This document shows positions 25,674-34,428 of a stretch of DNA of 64,000 nt, piece after piece. A model generated the notes under the pieces. It worked only from the letters and a program-made list of their open reading frames with translations. It was not told the DNA's origin and ran no database searches. A program made the position numbers and the translations under genes. Within the stretch, counting starts at the first letter, position 1. Each line of letters opens with the position of its first letter. Source of the stretch: JAADHI01 sp964451325 (lineage in GTDB: Bacteria > Nitrospirota > Nitrospiria > SBBL01 > JAADHI01); the NCBI GenBank assembly GCA_964451325.1, contig CAYVHO010000004.1:124001-188000 (forward strand), read 5' to 3'.

Positions 25674-25767
25674 GTAGGGGCAGGCCCCCGTGCCTGCCCT
25701 GATTCTGCCCCATGGAACAAACGATACGATCAATCGGTTCCGGGCGACCACAGGGGGTCGCCCCTAC
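25674..25767. repeat. REPIN/MITE-like element with two hairpins
   Basis: The 94-base unit is bounded by GTAGGGGC and GCCCCTAC, a perfect 8-bp terminal inverted repeat. Inside are two hairpins: GGGCAGGC/GCCTGCCC on the left and GGGCGACC/GGTCGCCC on the right. This is the layout of a non-autonomous element built from two REP-like units. It sits between the transporter stop codon and the kinase gene and could also act as a processing or termination signal. Confidence 0.75.
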
Positions 25768-25877
25768 ACAAAAACACAACACAAATGACCATCTCACAAA
25801 GCTTGCAGCGCTGGTGAGATTTGATTATGATCGCTCCAGCGCTTTTGTTTCAGAACCCCTTTTGGAAAGAAAAAACA

Positions 25878-27584
25878 ATGTCAGGAAAACTCGAAGTCAA
25901 AGCGGGACAACTCAGCATTGCTGGCATCAAACCCAGTAATGACGATTCCTGCGGGATAGAAATTCCCGAAGATGCACTCCTGCTGACCAAGGGGATCGTC
26001 GCCGTCATCGCCGATGGCATGAGCGGTAGCGAAGGCGGGAAAGAAGCCGCTGAAACCTGTGTCTTGGGGTTTTTATCCGACTATTACAGCACCCCCGAAT
26101 CCTGGACCGTCAAAACTTCAGGCGCAAAAGTCCTGGGTGCGCTCAATCGTTGGTTGTGCGGACAGGGACAGCAACAACATGGTTCCGCAAAAGGCATGGT
26201 CACCACCTTTAGCGCACTGGTCATCAAATCCACCACCGCCCATCTGCTGCACGTCGGAGATACTCGGATTTACAGATTTCGCGGAAACGATCTGGAATGT
26301 CTCACACGCGATCACCGGGTTGTCATCAGCGCTGAGAAACAATATCTCTCGCGTGCCATGGGCATTGATGTGGATTTACAAATCGACTACAAAAGCTTGC
26401 CCGTAGAAAAAGGAGACCTTTTTCTACTCGTCACGGACGGAGTTCACGAATACCTCTCCCGAGAAAAAATTAAAGGCATACTCAAAAATATCGAAGATCC
26501 TGAAAAAACCGTGCGGGAGATCATTGATCAAGCCGCAAAAAATGAAAGCCACGACAATCTCACTTGCCAGATCTTGATTGTCGAAAAACTCCCGCTTCAC
26601 AATAAAGAAGACCTCTACCAAAAACTCACAGAACTGCCTTTTCCACCGCCCTTGGAACTCGGCATGGTCCTAGACGGCTATCGCATCGTGCGAGAGCTTC
26701 ACGCCAGCAAACAAACACAAATTTATTTGGCGGTGGATACCGAGACCAAAGAAGAGGTCGTGCTCAAAACGCCTTCGGTCAATTATGAGGATGATCCCGG
26801 ATACATCGAGCGTTTTATGCACGAAGAATGGACCGGGAGACGCCTCAATTCGCCACATATCCTAAAAATTAAGGAATTAAGTCGACGGCGTACTTGTCTT
26901 TATTTTGTCACCGAATACGTCAAAGGAGAGACCTTACGACAATGGATATCTGATCATCCTCGGCCTTCTGTCATTGACGTGCGAAAAATCGTCAATCAAG
27001 TCGTCACAGGTCTCATGGCCTTTCATCACAAAGAAGTCATCCACCGCGACTTAAAACCCGAAAATATCTTGATTGACAAACACGGTACCGTCAAAATTAT
27101 TGATTTTGGCTCAAGTAAAATTGCAGGGATTGAAGAAATCAATGTGCCCTGGGAACGGAGCCAAATGCTCGGCACCTTAAATTACACGGCCCCCGAATAC
27201 CTCGCAGGCTCTGTCGGCACAGAACATTCCGATCTTTTTTCCTTAGGCGTCATCACCTACGAAATGTTGTGTGGCGCAGTGCCTTACAAAGAAGCACTGA
27301 CCCTCAAAAACCTCAACCGCATCCCCTACACCTCTGCAAGAAAACACGATCCCGAAATTCCCCACTGGCTCGACCTTACCCTGCAAAAAGCCGTGCATAA
27401 AGATCCCAGACAGCGCTACGCCGCGCTTTCTGAATTTTTGTATGATCTAAGCCATCCCAATCCCAATTTCATGGGCAAGGATATGCTACCCCTGCTCGAA
27501 AGAGACCCCGCAGTCTTTTGGAAGGGCCTGTGTTTGTTCTTGATTGTTCTTAACCTTGTTCTTTTGTATTTCATTGCCAGATAG
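25878..27584 (+). CDS. PP2C phosphatase-Ser/Thr kinase fusion, nitrate-locus type
   Basis: The start at 25878 (MSGKLEVKAG) follows GGAAAGAA; the frame is open upstream without family similarity. Residues about 10-235 form a PP2C phosphatase with metal-site motifs ADGMSG, GDTRIYRF, LVTDGVHEYL and SHDNLTCQ. Residues about 260-530 form a protein kinase with catalytic loop HRDLKPENIL, DFGSSK and an activation-segment APEY; the Lys of VVLKTP is the ATP-binding residue. A C-terminal membrane helix (LCLFLIVLNLVLLYF) anchors it. Such fusions are found next to nitrate transporters. A role in controlling nitrate uptake by reversible phosphorylation is inferred, not shown. Confidence 0.9.
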   Translation: MSGKLEVKAGQLSIAGIKPSNDDSCGIEIPEDALLLTKGIVAVIADGMSGSEGGKEAAETCVLGFLSDYYSTPESWTVKTSGAKVLGALNRWLCGQGQQQHGSAKGMVTTFSALVIKSTTAHLLHVGDTRIYRFRGNDLECLTRDHRVVISAEKQYLSRAMGIDVDLQIDYKSLPVEKGDLFLLVTDGVHEYLSREKIKGILKNIEDPEKTVREIIDQAAKNESHDNLTCQILIVEKLPLHNKEDLYQKLTELPFPPPLELGMVLDGYRIVRELHASKQTQIYLAVDTETKEEVVLKTPSVNYEDDPGYIERFMHEEWTGRRLNSPHILKIKELSRRRTCLYFVTEYVKGETLRQWISDHPRPSVIDVRKIVNQVVTGLMAFHHKEVIHRDLKPENILIDKHGTVKIIDFGSSKIAGIEEINVPWERSQMLGTLNYTAPEYLAGSVGTEHSDLFSLGVITYEMLCGAVPYKEALTLKNLNRIPYTSARKHDPEIPHWLDLTLQKAVHKDPRQRYAALSEFLYDLSHPNPNFMGKDMLPLLERDPAVFWKGLCLFLIVLNLVLLYFIAR

Positions 27585-27670
27585 TTTCAAACGGAGCATA
27601 TGAAATACCGACAAAAGAAGGAAGCTTAAAAGTAAGAATGGATGTGAAACCCCTCGAAATAAACACAGAC

Positions 27671-27745
27671 CTTGTCGCCTTTAATCGCTTCCAGTGCGAC
27701 TTTCGCTTTGAATCTCGGTAAGTGATTACGTCTTTTTCTTTTCAT
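27671..27745 (-). pseudogene. IS3-family OrfA N-terminal scrap
   Basis: The minus-strand frame reads MKRKRRNHLPRFKAKVALEA then IKGDK, matching the typical start of IS3-type OrfA (MKRKRRNHSPEFKAK...), then loses similarity. About 25 codons remain. It lies in the 318-base gap 27585-27902 between the kinase gene and the cytochrome b561 operon. It is a different IS3 subgroup from the remnant at the left edge. Confidence 0.7.
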
Positions 27746-27816
27746 CTTTAACCCAAATACCACAATTCGCTTCGCTCTACAAAATCCAGAGCACCCACAA
27801 TTTCTTATTCCCCCCA

Positions 27817-27834
27817 TTCAGCTTCAGTTCAGCT
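27817..27834 (+). promoter_or_regulatory. Direct-repeat operator TTCAG-N6-TTCAG
   Basis: TTCAGCT occurs at 27817-27823 and again at 27828-27834, eleven bases apart. Two TTNAG half sites with six-base spacing are the usual geometry for OmpR/PmrA/BqsR-type regulators. It stands 69 bases before the ATG of an operon that ends in such a regulator and its kinase, so autoregulation is likely. Confidence 0.6.
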
Positions 27835-27902
27835 TGCTTCGATAGACTGAATCCGTAAACAGATCAAATGTCTGTTCTCATTCTAAAAAAGGGAGGAAAA
27901 TC

Positions 27903-28514
27903 ATGAAAACACATGAAGGTGAAGTCAAGGTTTGGGATCCTGTGGTTAGAATTTTTCACTGGTCTTTGGTTTTGTTTGTGGGGGTGGCCTTTGCCACGGG
28001 AGAAGACTTTTTGAAATATCATGTGCAGGCGGGTTATGCGGTGCTGGCGCTCATCGTGTTTCGTGTGTTGTGGGGTTTTATTGGCCCGAAATATGCGCGG
28101 TTTTCCGAGTTTTTTTATCGTCCCAAAGTGGTCTTTCAATATTTAAAAGATCTTGTGTCTTTTAAAGCCAAACGTTATATCGGCCACGGCCCTGCAGGCG
28201 GCAGTATGGTGATTGCGCTTATTATCACCTTAATTCTAATCTCGATTTCCGGTTTGGCTTTGTATGGCGGGGAAGAAGCGGCCGGACCTTTTGCCAGTTT
28301 TTTGGCCGGAACGAGTGCTTTTTGGATTGAAGCCTTAGAAGGTTTACATGAGCTTTTTGCCGGTCTAATCGCGGCACTGGTGGGCTTTCACGTCACGGGG
28401 GTACTCTTCTCCAGTTTTGCCCACGGAGAAAACCTTATTAAATCAATGATCACAGGCTACAAACCCATTGAAACCACCGAACATCAACCCGTGGCTGAAA
28501 AGGGTAGATTTTAA
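27903..28514 (+). CDS. Cytochrome b561-family membrane protein
   Basis: The 203-residue protein has four transmembrane helices with the histidines expected to bind two b hemes: IFHWSLVLF (His19), YHVQAGY (His40), GLHELFAGL and FHVTGVLF. This is the cytochrome b561/Ni-hydrogenase b-type fold, which passes electrons across the inner membrane. In many genomes the gene stands with a diheme cytochrome c, PepSY protein and two-component genes. Here the position of the cytochrome c is taken by a frameshifted small ORF. GGGAGGAAAATC precedes the ATG. Confidence 0.88.
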   Translation: MKTHEGEVKVWDPVVRIFHWSLVLFVGVAFATGEDFLKYHVQAGYAVLALIVFRVLWGFIGPKYARFSEFFYRPKVVFQYLKDLVSFKAKRYIGHGPAGGSMVIALIITLILISISGLALYGGEEAAGPFASFLAGTSAFWIEALEGLHELFAGLIAALVGFHVTGVLFSSFAHGENLIKSMITGYKPIETTEHQPVAEKGRF

Positions 28515-28630
28515 TGTTCCTAAAAAAAGTAATGAGAAGCGAGTACGGAGTCAAATCTCACCGTCATTCAGGTCAAAATTCGGCCAGAAATTCTGTCATT
28601 GGTTTATCGATGCCTCATAGGGAGGATATA

Positions 28631-28781
28631 ATGAAAGTCAAAATCTGGATGGGCTTATTGATTATCGGGCTTTTTTTTGATGTCGGCCAATGGGCTGCAA
28701 GCTGAAAAAGGCATTTACGAAGACAACACCATCCACATTCCGGGAGTGGGTAAATGGGACGACTCAGTTTTCTGCGAGTAA
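28631..28781 (+). pseudogene. Frameshifted small secreted ORF in a T8 run
   Basis: ATG at 28631 follows a strong GGGAGGATATA ribosome site and encodes the start of a signal peptide (MKVKIWMGLLIIGLF). An eight-T run at 28671-28678 then shifts the frame, giving an early stop. With one T fewer the frame continues as LFLMSANGLQA (signal cleavage) and EKGIYEDNTIHIPGVGKWDD, ending at TAA 28779-28781, about 48 codons. It is either a broken gene, an assembly error, or a frameshift site. No CxxCH heme motif is seen. The 3' end overlaps the PepSY gene. Confidence 0.55.
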
Positions 28782-29095
28782 AAAAAATATGGCCTAATAT
28801 GCTTCTTTACAGCATCGCCATTTTTTTCACCCTCGGAGCGACGCATGCCGTTTTTTCCGAAGAAGATCACGATCGCGCAAAAATGCTTCGCGAGCAGGGT
28901 GACATTTTGCCACTGTCTGAGATTCTTCAAAAAGCAGAACAAGAACACCCCGGACAGATGCTCGAAGTTGAATTAGAAGAAGAGGCAGGTAAAATCATTT
29001 ATGAGCTGGAACTTTTGGATGACCAAGGCCGGGTTTGGGAAATGAAATATGATGCCAAAAATGGAATTTTACTGAGCTCTGAAGCGGAAAAATAA
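28754..29095 (+). CDS. PepSY-domain periplasmic protein
   Basis: The 113-residue product has a hydrophobic N-terminal segment (MLLYSIAIFFTLGATHA) for export. It then has a PepSY domain: LSEILQKAEQEHPGQMLEVE, IIYELELLDDQGRVWEMKYD, ending GILLSSEAEK. PepSY proteins next to sensor kinases often modulate them, and others inhibit peptidases. GGGAG seven bases ahead supports the ATG at 28754; an ATG at 28799 would give a shorter signal. The next gene, the response regulator, starts four bases after the stop codon. Confidence 0.85.
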   Translation: MGRLSFLRVKKIWPNMLLYSIAIFFTLGATHAVFSEEDHDRAKMLREQGDILPLSEILQKAEQEHPGQMLEVELEEEAGKIIYELELLDDQGRVWEMKYDAKNGILLSSEAEK

Positions 29096-29098
29096 ACC

Positions 29099-29764
29099 AT
29101 GAGACTGCTGCTGCTTGAAGACGATCACAAACTCAGTGACAGCCTGAAAAATAGGCTTAACGCTGCTGGTTTTGCCGTGGATCAAAGTTTTGAGGGCATT
29201 GACGGTGGTTACATGGGTGAGAGCGAACCCTATGACGCGGTGATTTTAGATTTGGGTTTGCCGGGGCGCTCCGGGCTTGAAATCTTGCGGGATTGGCGTT
29301 TAAAGAAAATTCATGTGCCCGTACTCATTCTTACTGCACGAGATGCCTGGCAGGAAAAAGTGGAAGGGTTTAAAGCTGGAGCTGATGACTATCTCGCCAA
29401 ACCTTTTCACCTCGAAGAACTCATCGCCCGGATCAATGCCTTGCTGCACCGAAGCCATACAAAAAGTGCAGGCCCCCTTCTTATTTCAAGACTCACTTTA
29501 GATGAAGACCAACAATGTGTCACCGTGGCCTCCGGCAAAGTATTATCCCTCAGCGGCACCGAGTTTCGTCTCCTGCGTTATTTGATGATGCACCCTGAAG
29601 TCATCCTTTCAAAAACCCGGCTCACCGAACATCTCTACGATTTTGAATCGGATAAAGACAGCAATCTTATTGAAGTCTACATCAAGCGCTTACGGCAAAA
29701 AATCGGGAGAGACCTGATTGAAACCCGTCGCGGTCAAGGGTACATTTTCAGGAAGATCCGATAA
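29099..29764 (+). CDS. OmpR-family response regulator
   Basis: The 221-residue regulator has a receiver domain with phosphoacceptor Asp51 (VILDLGLPG), acidic pair Asp8/Asp9 (LLEDDHKL) and the conserved Thr and Lys in ILTARDA and DYLAKPF. A winged-helix DNA-binding domain (about 125-220) follows, with LSGTEFRLLRYL and VYIKRLRQKIG. It resembles the QseB/PmrA branch. Its stop overlaps the kinase ATG (ATAATGG). The TTCAG-N6-TTCAG repeat upstream of the operon is a likely binding site. Confidence 0.95.
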   Translation: MRLLLLEDDHKLSDSLKNRLNAAGFAVDQSFEGIDGGYMGESEPYDAVILDLGLPGRSGLEILRDWRLKKIHVPVLILTARDAWQEKVEGFKAGADDYLAKPFHLEELIARINALLHRSHTKSAGPLLISRLTLDEDQQCVTVASGKVLSLSGTEFRLLRYLMMHPEVILSKTRLTEHLYDFESDKDSNLIEVYIKRLRQKIGRDLIETRRGQGYIFRKIR

Positions 29765-31110
29765 TGGGATCGCTTCAACGGCGACTCGAGCTTGGCCTTG
29801 TCGTGAGTCTTGTGATTATTTTTGTCACTCAGTGGCTTGTTGTCAGTGCTTCTATGCGCACACTGACGGAGGGACAGATGGCATCTCGCCTAAAACAAGA
29901 CAGCGAAGTCCTACTTGCCGCGCTCAATCACAGTGCAGAGAATGGCGAGATGAGACTCAATCTCGAACGCATCGCCCCCATTTACAAACGACCTTTTTCG
30001 GGGCGATATTTCCAAATTCAAATCAAGGAGCGAACTTTACGTTCCCGGTCTTTATGGGATCAGGCCCTCACCTTCTCAGCACCCGATATCGGAAAATCCC
30101 TCACCTCACACACCATCGGGCCACAAGAACAAAAACTTTTGCTGAAAGTGAGCGCTTATCAAAAACAACAGCAAGACATCGTCATCGCCGTTGCAGAAGA
30201 CCTTTCGAAGATAGAAGCCGAGATTACAAAGTTTCAATGGCGTTACGCCTTATTTTCATTTGGGGTTCTTATTATTCTCATTTTCATTCAAAGAAAAATG
30301 GTTCGAAGCGGGCTGAAGCCTTTAGAAAAGGGCCGACTGGAAATGACCTCCCTCAAGGGTGGGGAAATCAAAAAACTAAGCGAAGCCGTGCCTGATGAAA
30401 TCAAACCCTTTGTTCAAGAAATCAATCGTTTATTAGAAGGCATGACACAACGCTTGCAACGCTCCAGGAACGCAATGGGAAACCTGTCCCATGCGCTCAA
30501 AGCCCCTATCACGCTGTTGATGCAACTCTCTGATCGAGACGAATTAAAAACATTTCCAGCACTCCGCACAGAAATCACACAACAACTCAGCCTCTTGCGA
30601 CACTTATTAGATCGGGAACTCAAACGCGCACGACTTGCGGGTGCTGCTCAGGCGGGACAATCCCTTAAACTCGACTCAGAAATTGGCCCACTTTTTGACG
30701 CACTCAAAAAAATCTATCAGGATAAAAAACTGGAAATGACTGATGAGATTCCCAAAGGACTAAAGATCGCCATCGACCGGGAAGATTTTTTAGAACTTTT
30801 GGGTAATCTGCTCGACAACGCCTGCAAATGGGCAAAACATCGCGTAAACTTAGAAGCAAAAGAAACGGTCCATTTCATACAAATACAAGTAGAAGACGAC
30901 GGCCCAGGCGCAGCGCCTGAAGCGCTCACAAAACTTGCATCGCGCGGCGTGCGCCTGGATGAATCCAGCAAAGGACATGGTTTGGGACTTGCGATTACAA
31001 AAGACATTATTGAACAATATTCAGGAGAAATTGATTTTGGGAAATCGGAGCGGCTTGGAGGGTTTCAAGTCAGGGTGAAATTCAAATCGAGACAAAAAAA
31101 TATCTCATAG
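29764..31110 (+). CDS. Sensor histidine kinase
   Basis: The 448-residue kinase has two membrane helices (about 11-33 and 160-178) around a periplasmic sensor of about 130 residues. A HAMP-like linker, then the H box NLSHALKAPITLL, the N box GNLLDNACKWAKH and the G boxes DDGPGAAPEAL and KGHGLGLAI follow. The layout matches the PhoQ/QseC group. It is the partner of the preceding regulator and probably senses a periplasmic signal, perhaps together with the PepSY protein and the b-type cytochrome. The ligand is unknown. Confidence 0.93.
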   Translation: MGSLQRRLELGLVVSLVIIFVTQWLVVSASMRTLTEGQMASRLKQDSEVLLAALNHSAENGEMRLNLERIAPIYKRPFSGRYFQIQIKERTLRSRSLWDQALTFSAPDIGKSLTSHTIGPQEQKLLLKVSAYQKQQQDIVIAVAEDLSKIEAEITKFQWRYALFSFGVLIILIFIQRKMVRSGLKPLEKGRLEMTSLKGGEIKKLSEAVPDEIKPFVQEINRLLEGMTQRLQRSRNAMGNLSHALKAPITLLMQLSDRDELKTFPALRTEITQQLSLLRHLLDRELKRARLAGAAQAGQSLKLDSEIGPLFDALKKIYQDKKLEMTDEIPKGLKIAIDREDFLELLGNLLDNACKWAKHRVNLEAKETVHFIQIQVEDDGPGAAPEALTKLASRGVRLDESSKGHGLGLAITKDIIEQYSGEIDFGKSERLGGFQVRVKFKSRQKNIS

Positions 31111-31456
31111 GTAGATCTCAAAGTGTATGTTTTTTGACCAGAACAGAACGTTTGTGATTTTATCATCAATAACACAAACAAGGCAGTGTATAAAACTTAT
31201 ACCAATACAATCACTTCCGACAAACAGTCGCCATGGGCGTCAACCTTACCCAGAAAGTGCCAATCAATTGCAGAATAGCCCCTCCGCCCCACTCAACAGA
31301 GTCCTGCAAAACCCTGAATTTGTGGACAAGCTCTGGACGGTTAAACAGAAATAGATACATTAAAGATGATTTGAGACTTTTTTTTACGGTATCTCAAGAT
31401 GCCATTCATGTCATAGCGGACTTAGAAAATCAAAATATCCCAAGCCTAGGATGGGC
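31111..31456. other. Intergenic region without supported gene
   Basis: This 346-base stretch separates the convergent kinase and dehydrogenase genes. Two short plus-strand frames lack a ribosome site and family similarity and were not called. No strong terminator was found. Confidence 0.4.
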
Positions 31457-32362
31457 TTATGACTCAGATTCACCTCGTCCAAGAAAAGTCAATTCCGAAA
31501 CCGCCGATTTATCCCACTCCCCTTTTCCAAGGGCTATCAAACGGCGGTACTGAGCATACGTGGCCTCAGCCAGTGGCAGACTCAAACCTTGTTTTTCTGC
31601 AAGTTTTAGGGCAATACCGGAATCTTTTGCAGCATGGGCGACCGAAAAATAACATTCATGATCCCGATCCTGCATGTCTGGACCATCCGTCTTCAAAACA
31701 CGAGAAGCCGCACCGGTCTGAGAAAAGACCTCACGCAAAATATCGAGATCAATGCCAAGCGAGGCCCCCAAACCCAAACCTTCGGCAAGTGCTGCCGTAT
31801 TCATATTCATCACCATGTTGACCAAGGCTTTAATCTTCGCCGCCTCCCCCGCAGCGCCAACATAACGAATGGTGCTTGCGAGTGATTTGAGCAATACCTC
31901 GGCACCATCAAATACAGCACGTTTCCCAGCACACATGAGATAGAGTGTGCCTTCGCGGGCTTGTGGAATACTGCTCGCCATACAGACTTCCAAGGTTTCA
32001 CCCCCGTGTTGATTGAGCAAACATTCAATCTCTACATGGATCTCAGGTGAAAGTGTTGCACAATTGATAAAAAGGCGGTCTTTTGCAAATTGAAGCAGAC
32101 AATTCGGATCATCTTCGGAGTAGATGCTTCGCATTGCGGCATCGTCAGTCACCACGGTCAAAATAATATTGGCTTCCTCAGCAAGCACTGCGGGCGTTGC
32201 CGCAACCGAACATTTCAATTCCGCCGCAAGGTTTTTTGATTTTTCTGTATCAATATCATGGATGGCCGTAATGACAAAACCTTCGTCTTTTAAACGACGC
32301 GCCATGTTGGCTCCCATACGACCCACACCGATTAAGCCAATTCGACACTTATTTTTGTGCAT
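31457..32362 (-). CDS. NAD(P)-dependent beta-hydroxyacid dehydrogenase
   Basis: The start at 32362 (MHKNKCRIGLIGVGRMG) is chosen because AAAGGAG stands ahead and the Rossmann fold begins at residue 7. The 301-residue product belongs to the 6-phosphogluconate/3-hydroxyisobutyrate dehydrogenase family. It has dinucleotide motif GVGRMGANMA, the substrate-loop segment ASSIPQAREGTLYLMCAG, and the catalytic Lys in GEAAKIKALVNMV. The substrate could be tartronate semialdehyde, 3-hydroxyisobutyrate or a succinic semialdehyde-like acid; it cannot be chosen from sequence. No linked pathway gene is present. Confidence 0.85.
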   Translation of the reverse strand: MHKNKCRIGLIGVGRMGANMARRLKDEGFVITAIHDIDTEKSKNLAAELKCSVAATPAVLAEEANIILTVVTDDAAMRSIYSEDDPNCLLQFAKDRLFINCATLSPEIHVEIECLLNQHGGETLEVCMASSIPQAREGTLYLMCAGKRAVFDGAEVLLKSLASTIRYVGAAGEAAKIKALVNMVMNMNTAALAEGLGLGASLGIDLDILREVFSQTGAASRVLKTDGPDMQDRDHECYFSVAHAAKDSGIALKLAEKQGLSLPLAEATYAQYRRLIALGKGEWDKSAVSELTFLGRGESES

Positions 32363-32664
32363 CTTCGGACTCCTTTTTAAATTAGAACCGCTATCTGGGT
32401 AACGCTTTGAGGGAAGATTAACCAATTTACGCCCCGAGCTGCAAGCTGACGAAGGATTCAAGAGAAAGATATTTAAGGCCCTGTGCATATTCTGACTCTT
32501 GTGTTCTTACGCTACACAAGGGCGGGGGACAAAATCCAGATAATGGAATCAATCCCTGACTTTGAACCCTCTCCTTCACTTGACGCCTACGACCTATTTA
32601 TTGTAGTTTTGTCGGTCTTTGTGCCCAGATTTAGGGGGTTTTGTGAAATGGGTCTGTTCCTGAA
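32363..32664. other. Intergenic region between divergent genes
   Basis: These 302 bases separate the minus-strand dehydrogenase from the plus-strand ABC cluster and should hold both promoters. I see no clear -35/-10 or sigma-54 match, repeat or RNA gene. Confidence 0.35.
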
Positions 32665-33648
32665 ATGATTTCGGTTCAACATCTGGGAAAACGTTATGGG
32701 GATATCATCGCAATTGATGATGTCAGTTTTACCGTTGAAAAAGGGGAAGTCCTTGCTTTTTTGGGACCCAATGGCGCAGGGAAAACCACGACAATGCGTA
32801 TCCTTACCTGCTTTATGCCCGCAACAAGTGGCACAGCACGTATTGCGGGATACGATATTTTTGAAAATCCGATGGAAATCAAACGACGCATCGGTTATTT
32901 ACCTGAAACACCCCCACTCTACCCTGAGTTGACGGTCACCGAATACCTCCGCTTTGTCGCAAAAATCAAAGGGCTTTCAAAACCACAACAAAAATCCGGT
33001 CTTGCCATGTCGCTTGAAAAAACAGGTTTGGGCGATGTTTCGCATCGCATGATCGGAAACCTATCAAAAGGGTATCGTCAGCGTGTTGGCTTAGCGCAAG
33101 CCCTCATTCACGACCCCGATGTCCTGATTTTAGATGAACCAACGGTCGGCCTCGACCCCCGACAAATTATCGAAATCCGCGAACTCATCAAGGGGCTTGC
33201 GGGGGAACATACCCTTATTTTATCCACCCATATTCTGCCCGAAGCCACAGCGGTGTCTCAAAAAGTGGTCATTATCAATCGGGGCCGTATTGTTGCGGTT
33301 GATTCTCAGGAACAGCTTTCTTCTCATGTCAGAAAATCTGAAAAAATTGCACTGCGTCTTCGCCGTGACACACCAGAAACCTCAGCGAAATTGAATGCTC
33401 TAGGTGGCGTGCTTCGTGTGACCCCCCAAAACAGCTCAAATAAAGATGAATCATCTTATCTTATTGAATCCAACTTAGGGGAAGACATTCGGGAACAACT
33501 GGCAAAAATGGTCGTGGAATCCGGCTGGGGATTGCTGGAAATGAAACCACTTGTTTTAAGTTTGGAGGAGGTGTTTTTACAACTCACAACGGAGGAGCAG
33601 GCTGTGGACGAAGCTGCATCCGAAAGCAACACTCAGGCGGTACAATGA
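32665..33648 (+). CDS. ABC transporter ATP-binding protein, GldA-like
   Basis: The 327-residue ATPase has Walker A GPNGAGKT (34-41), the signature LSKGYRQRVGLAQAL, Walker B VLILDEPTVGLDP and the switch His in LSTHILPE. A C-terminal region of about 100 residues resembles the GldA/DrrA regulatory tail. It powers the permease encoded by the next gene, whose start overlaps its stop by four bases. The set GldA-GldF-GldG-DUF4340 occurs in many non-gliding bacteria. The exported substrate is unknown. Confidence 0.9.
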   Translation: MISVQHLGKRYGDIIAIDDVSFTVEKGEVLAFLGPNGAGKTTTMRILTCFMPATSGTARIAGYDIFENPMEIKRRIGYLPETPPLYPELTVTEYLRFVAKIKGLSKPQQKSGLAMSLEKTGLGDVSHRMIGNLSKGYRQRVGLAQALIHDPDVLILDEPTVGLDPRQIIEIRELIKGLAGEHTLILSTHILPEATAVSQKVVIINRGRIVAVDSQEQLSSHVRKSEKIALRLRRDTPETSAKLNALGGVLRVTPQNSSNKDESSYLIESNLGEDIREQLAKMVVESGWGLLEMKPLVLSLEEVFLQLTTEEQAVDEAASESNTQAVQ

Positions 33649-34415
33649 AAAACATCTTCACTTTAGTGGAAAAAGAGCTTCGGCTCTATTTTATATCTCC
33701 AATCGCCTACGTGGTGGCCATGGTTTTTCTCGCAGTCTCCGACTTTCTTTTTTACAACCAAATCCAATATTTTTCAGGGCTTTCCGTGCGGATGATGCAA
33801 TTTCAAAATAATCTGCCGGAGCTCAATATCCATGACGCCGTCTTTCGACCGACCCTTTTTAATATGAGCATTATTTTGCTTCTCATCATGCCCTTATTAA
33901 CGATGCGACTCTTTGCAGAAGAAAAAAAGGAACATACGAACGAACTCTTAATGACCTCGCCCATCACCATTACAGAAATCGTTTTTGGAAAATTTATCGC
34001 AGCACTCGTGGTTTATTCACTCCTTCTCATTTTGTCACTGCATCTGCCACTGATGCTTTCACTCGCTGTCGATATTTCATGGGGACCGCTCTTTACAAGC
34101 TATTTAGGACTCTTTCTTATGGGCGCGGTTTTTCTCTCCATGGGACTCTTTGCATCCGCTTTAACCGACAATCAGATGATCGCGGCGGTCATCTCTTTTG
34201 GTATTTTAATCGGTCTTTGGATGGCCGGGGCTTCGGTGCACACCATGGGGGAATCTGTGCTGGGACAAGTTGCAAATTATCTCTCAATGTCCAGCCATCT
34301 CGACCCCTTTGTCAAGGGGCTCATCAGCAGTCGCAGCCTCAGTTATTTTATCTCGATGACCGCCCTCGGCCTTTTTTTGACCCATCGTGTGGTGGAGTCT
34401 CAACGATGGAAATAG
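33645..34415 (+). CDS. ABC-2 type permease, GldF-like
   Basis: The 256-residue membrane protein has six hydrophobic segments and the ABC2_membrane_3 pattern. It starts KNIFTLVEKELRLYFISPIAYV, has a conserved LLLIMPLLTMRLFAEEKKEHT loop, and ends in a helix near SLSYFISMTALGLFL. It should form the channel with the preceding ATPase. It overlaps that gene by four bases and is followed by GldG 13 bases later. Confidence 0.88.
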   Translation: MKNIFTLVEKELRLYFISPIAYVVAMVFLAVSDFLFYNQIQYFSGLSVRMMQFQNNLPELNIHDAVFRPTLFNMSIILLLIMPLLTMRLFAEEKKEHTNELLMTSPITITEIVFGKFIAALVVYSLLLILSLHLPLMLSLAVDISWGPLFTSYLGLFLMGAVFLSMGLFASALTDNQMIAAVISFGILIGLWMAGASVHTMGESVLGQVANYLSMSSHLDPFVKGLISSRSLSYFISMTALGLFLTHRVVESQRWK

Positions 34416-34428
34416 AAGGCATCACGGC

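Noticed and set aside
31127..31553. Two overlapping plus-strand frames after the sensor kinase
   Set aside because: No ribosome site, no membrane or family features, and the second overlaps the dehydrogenase gene on the other strand.
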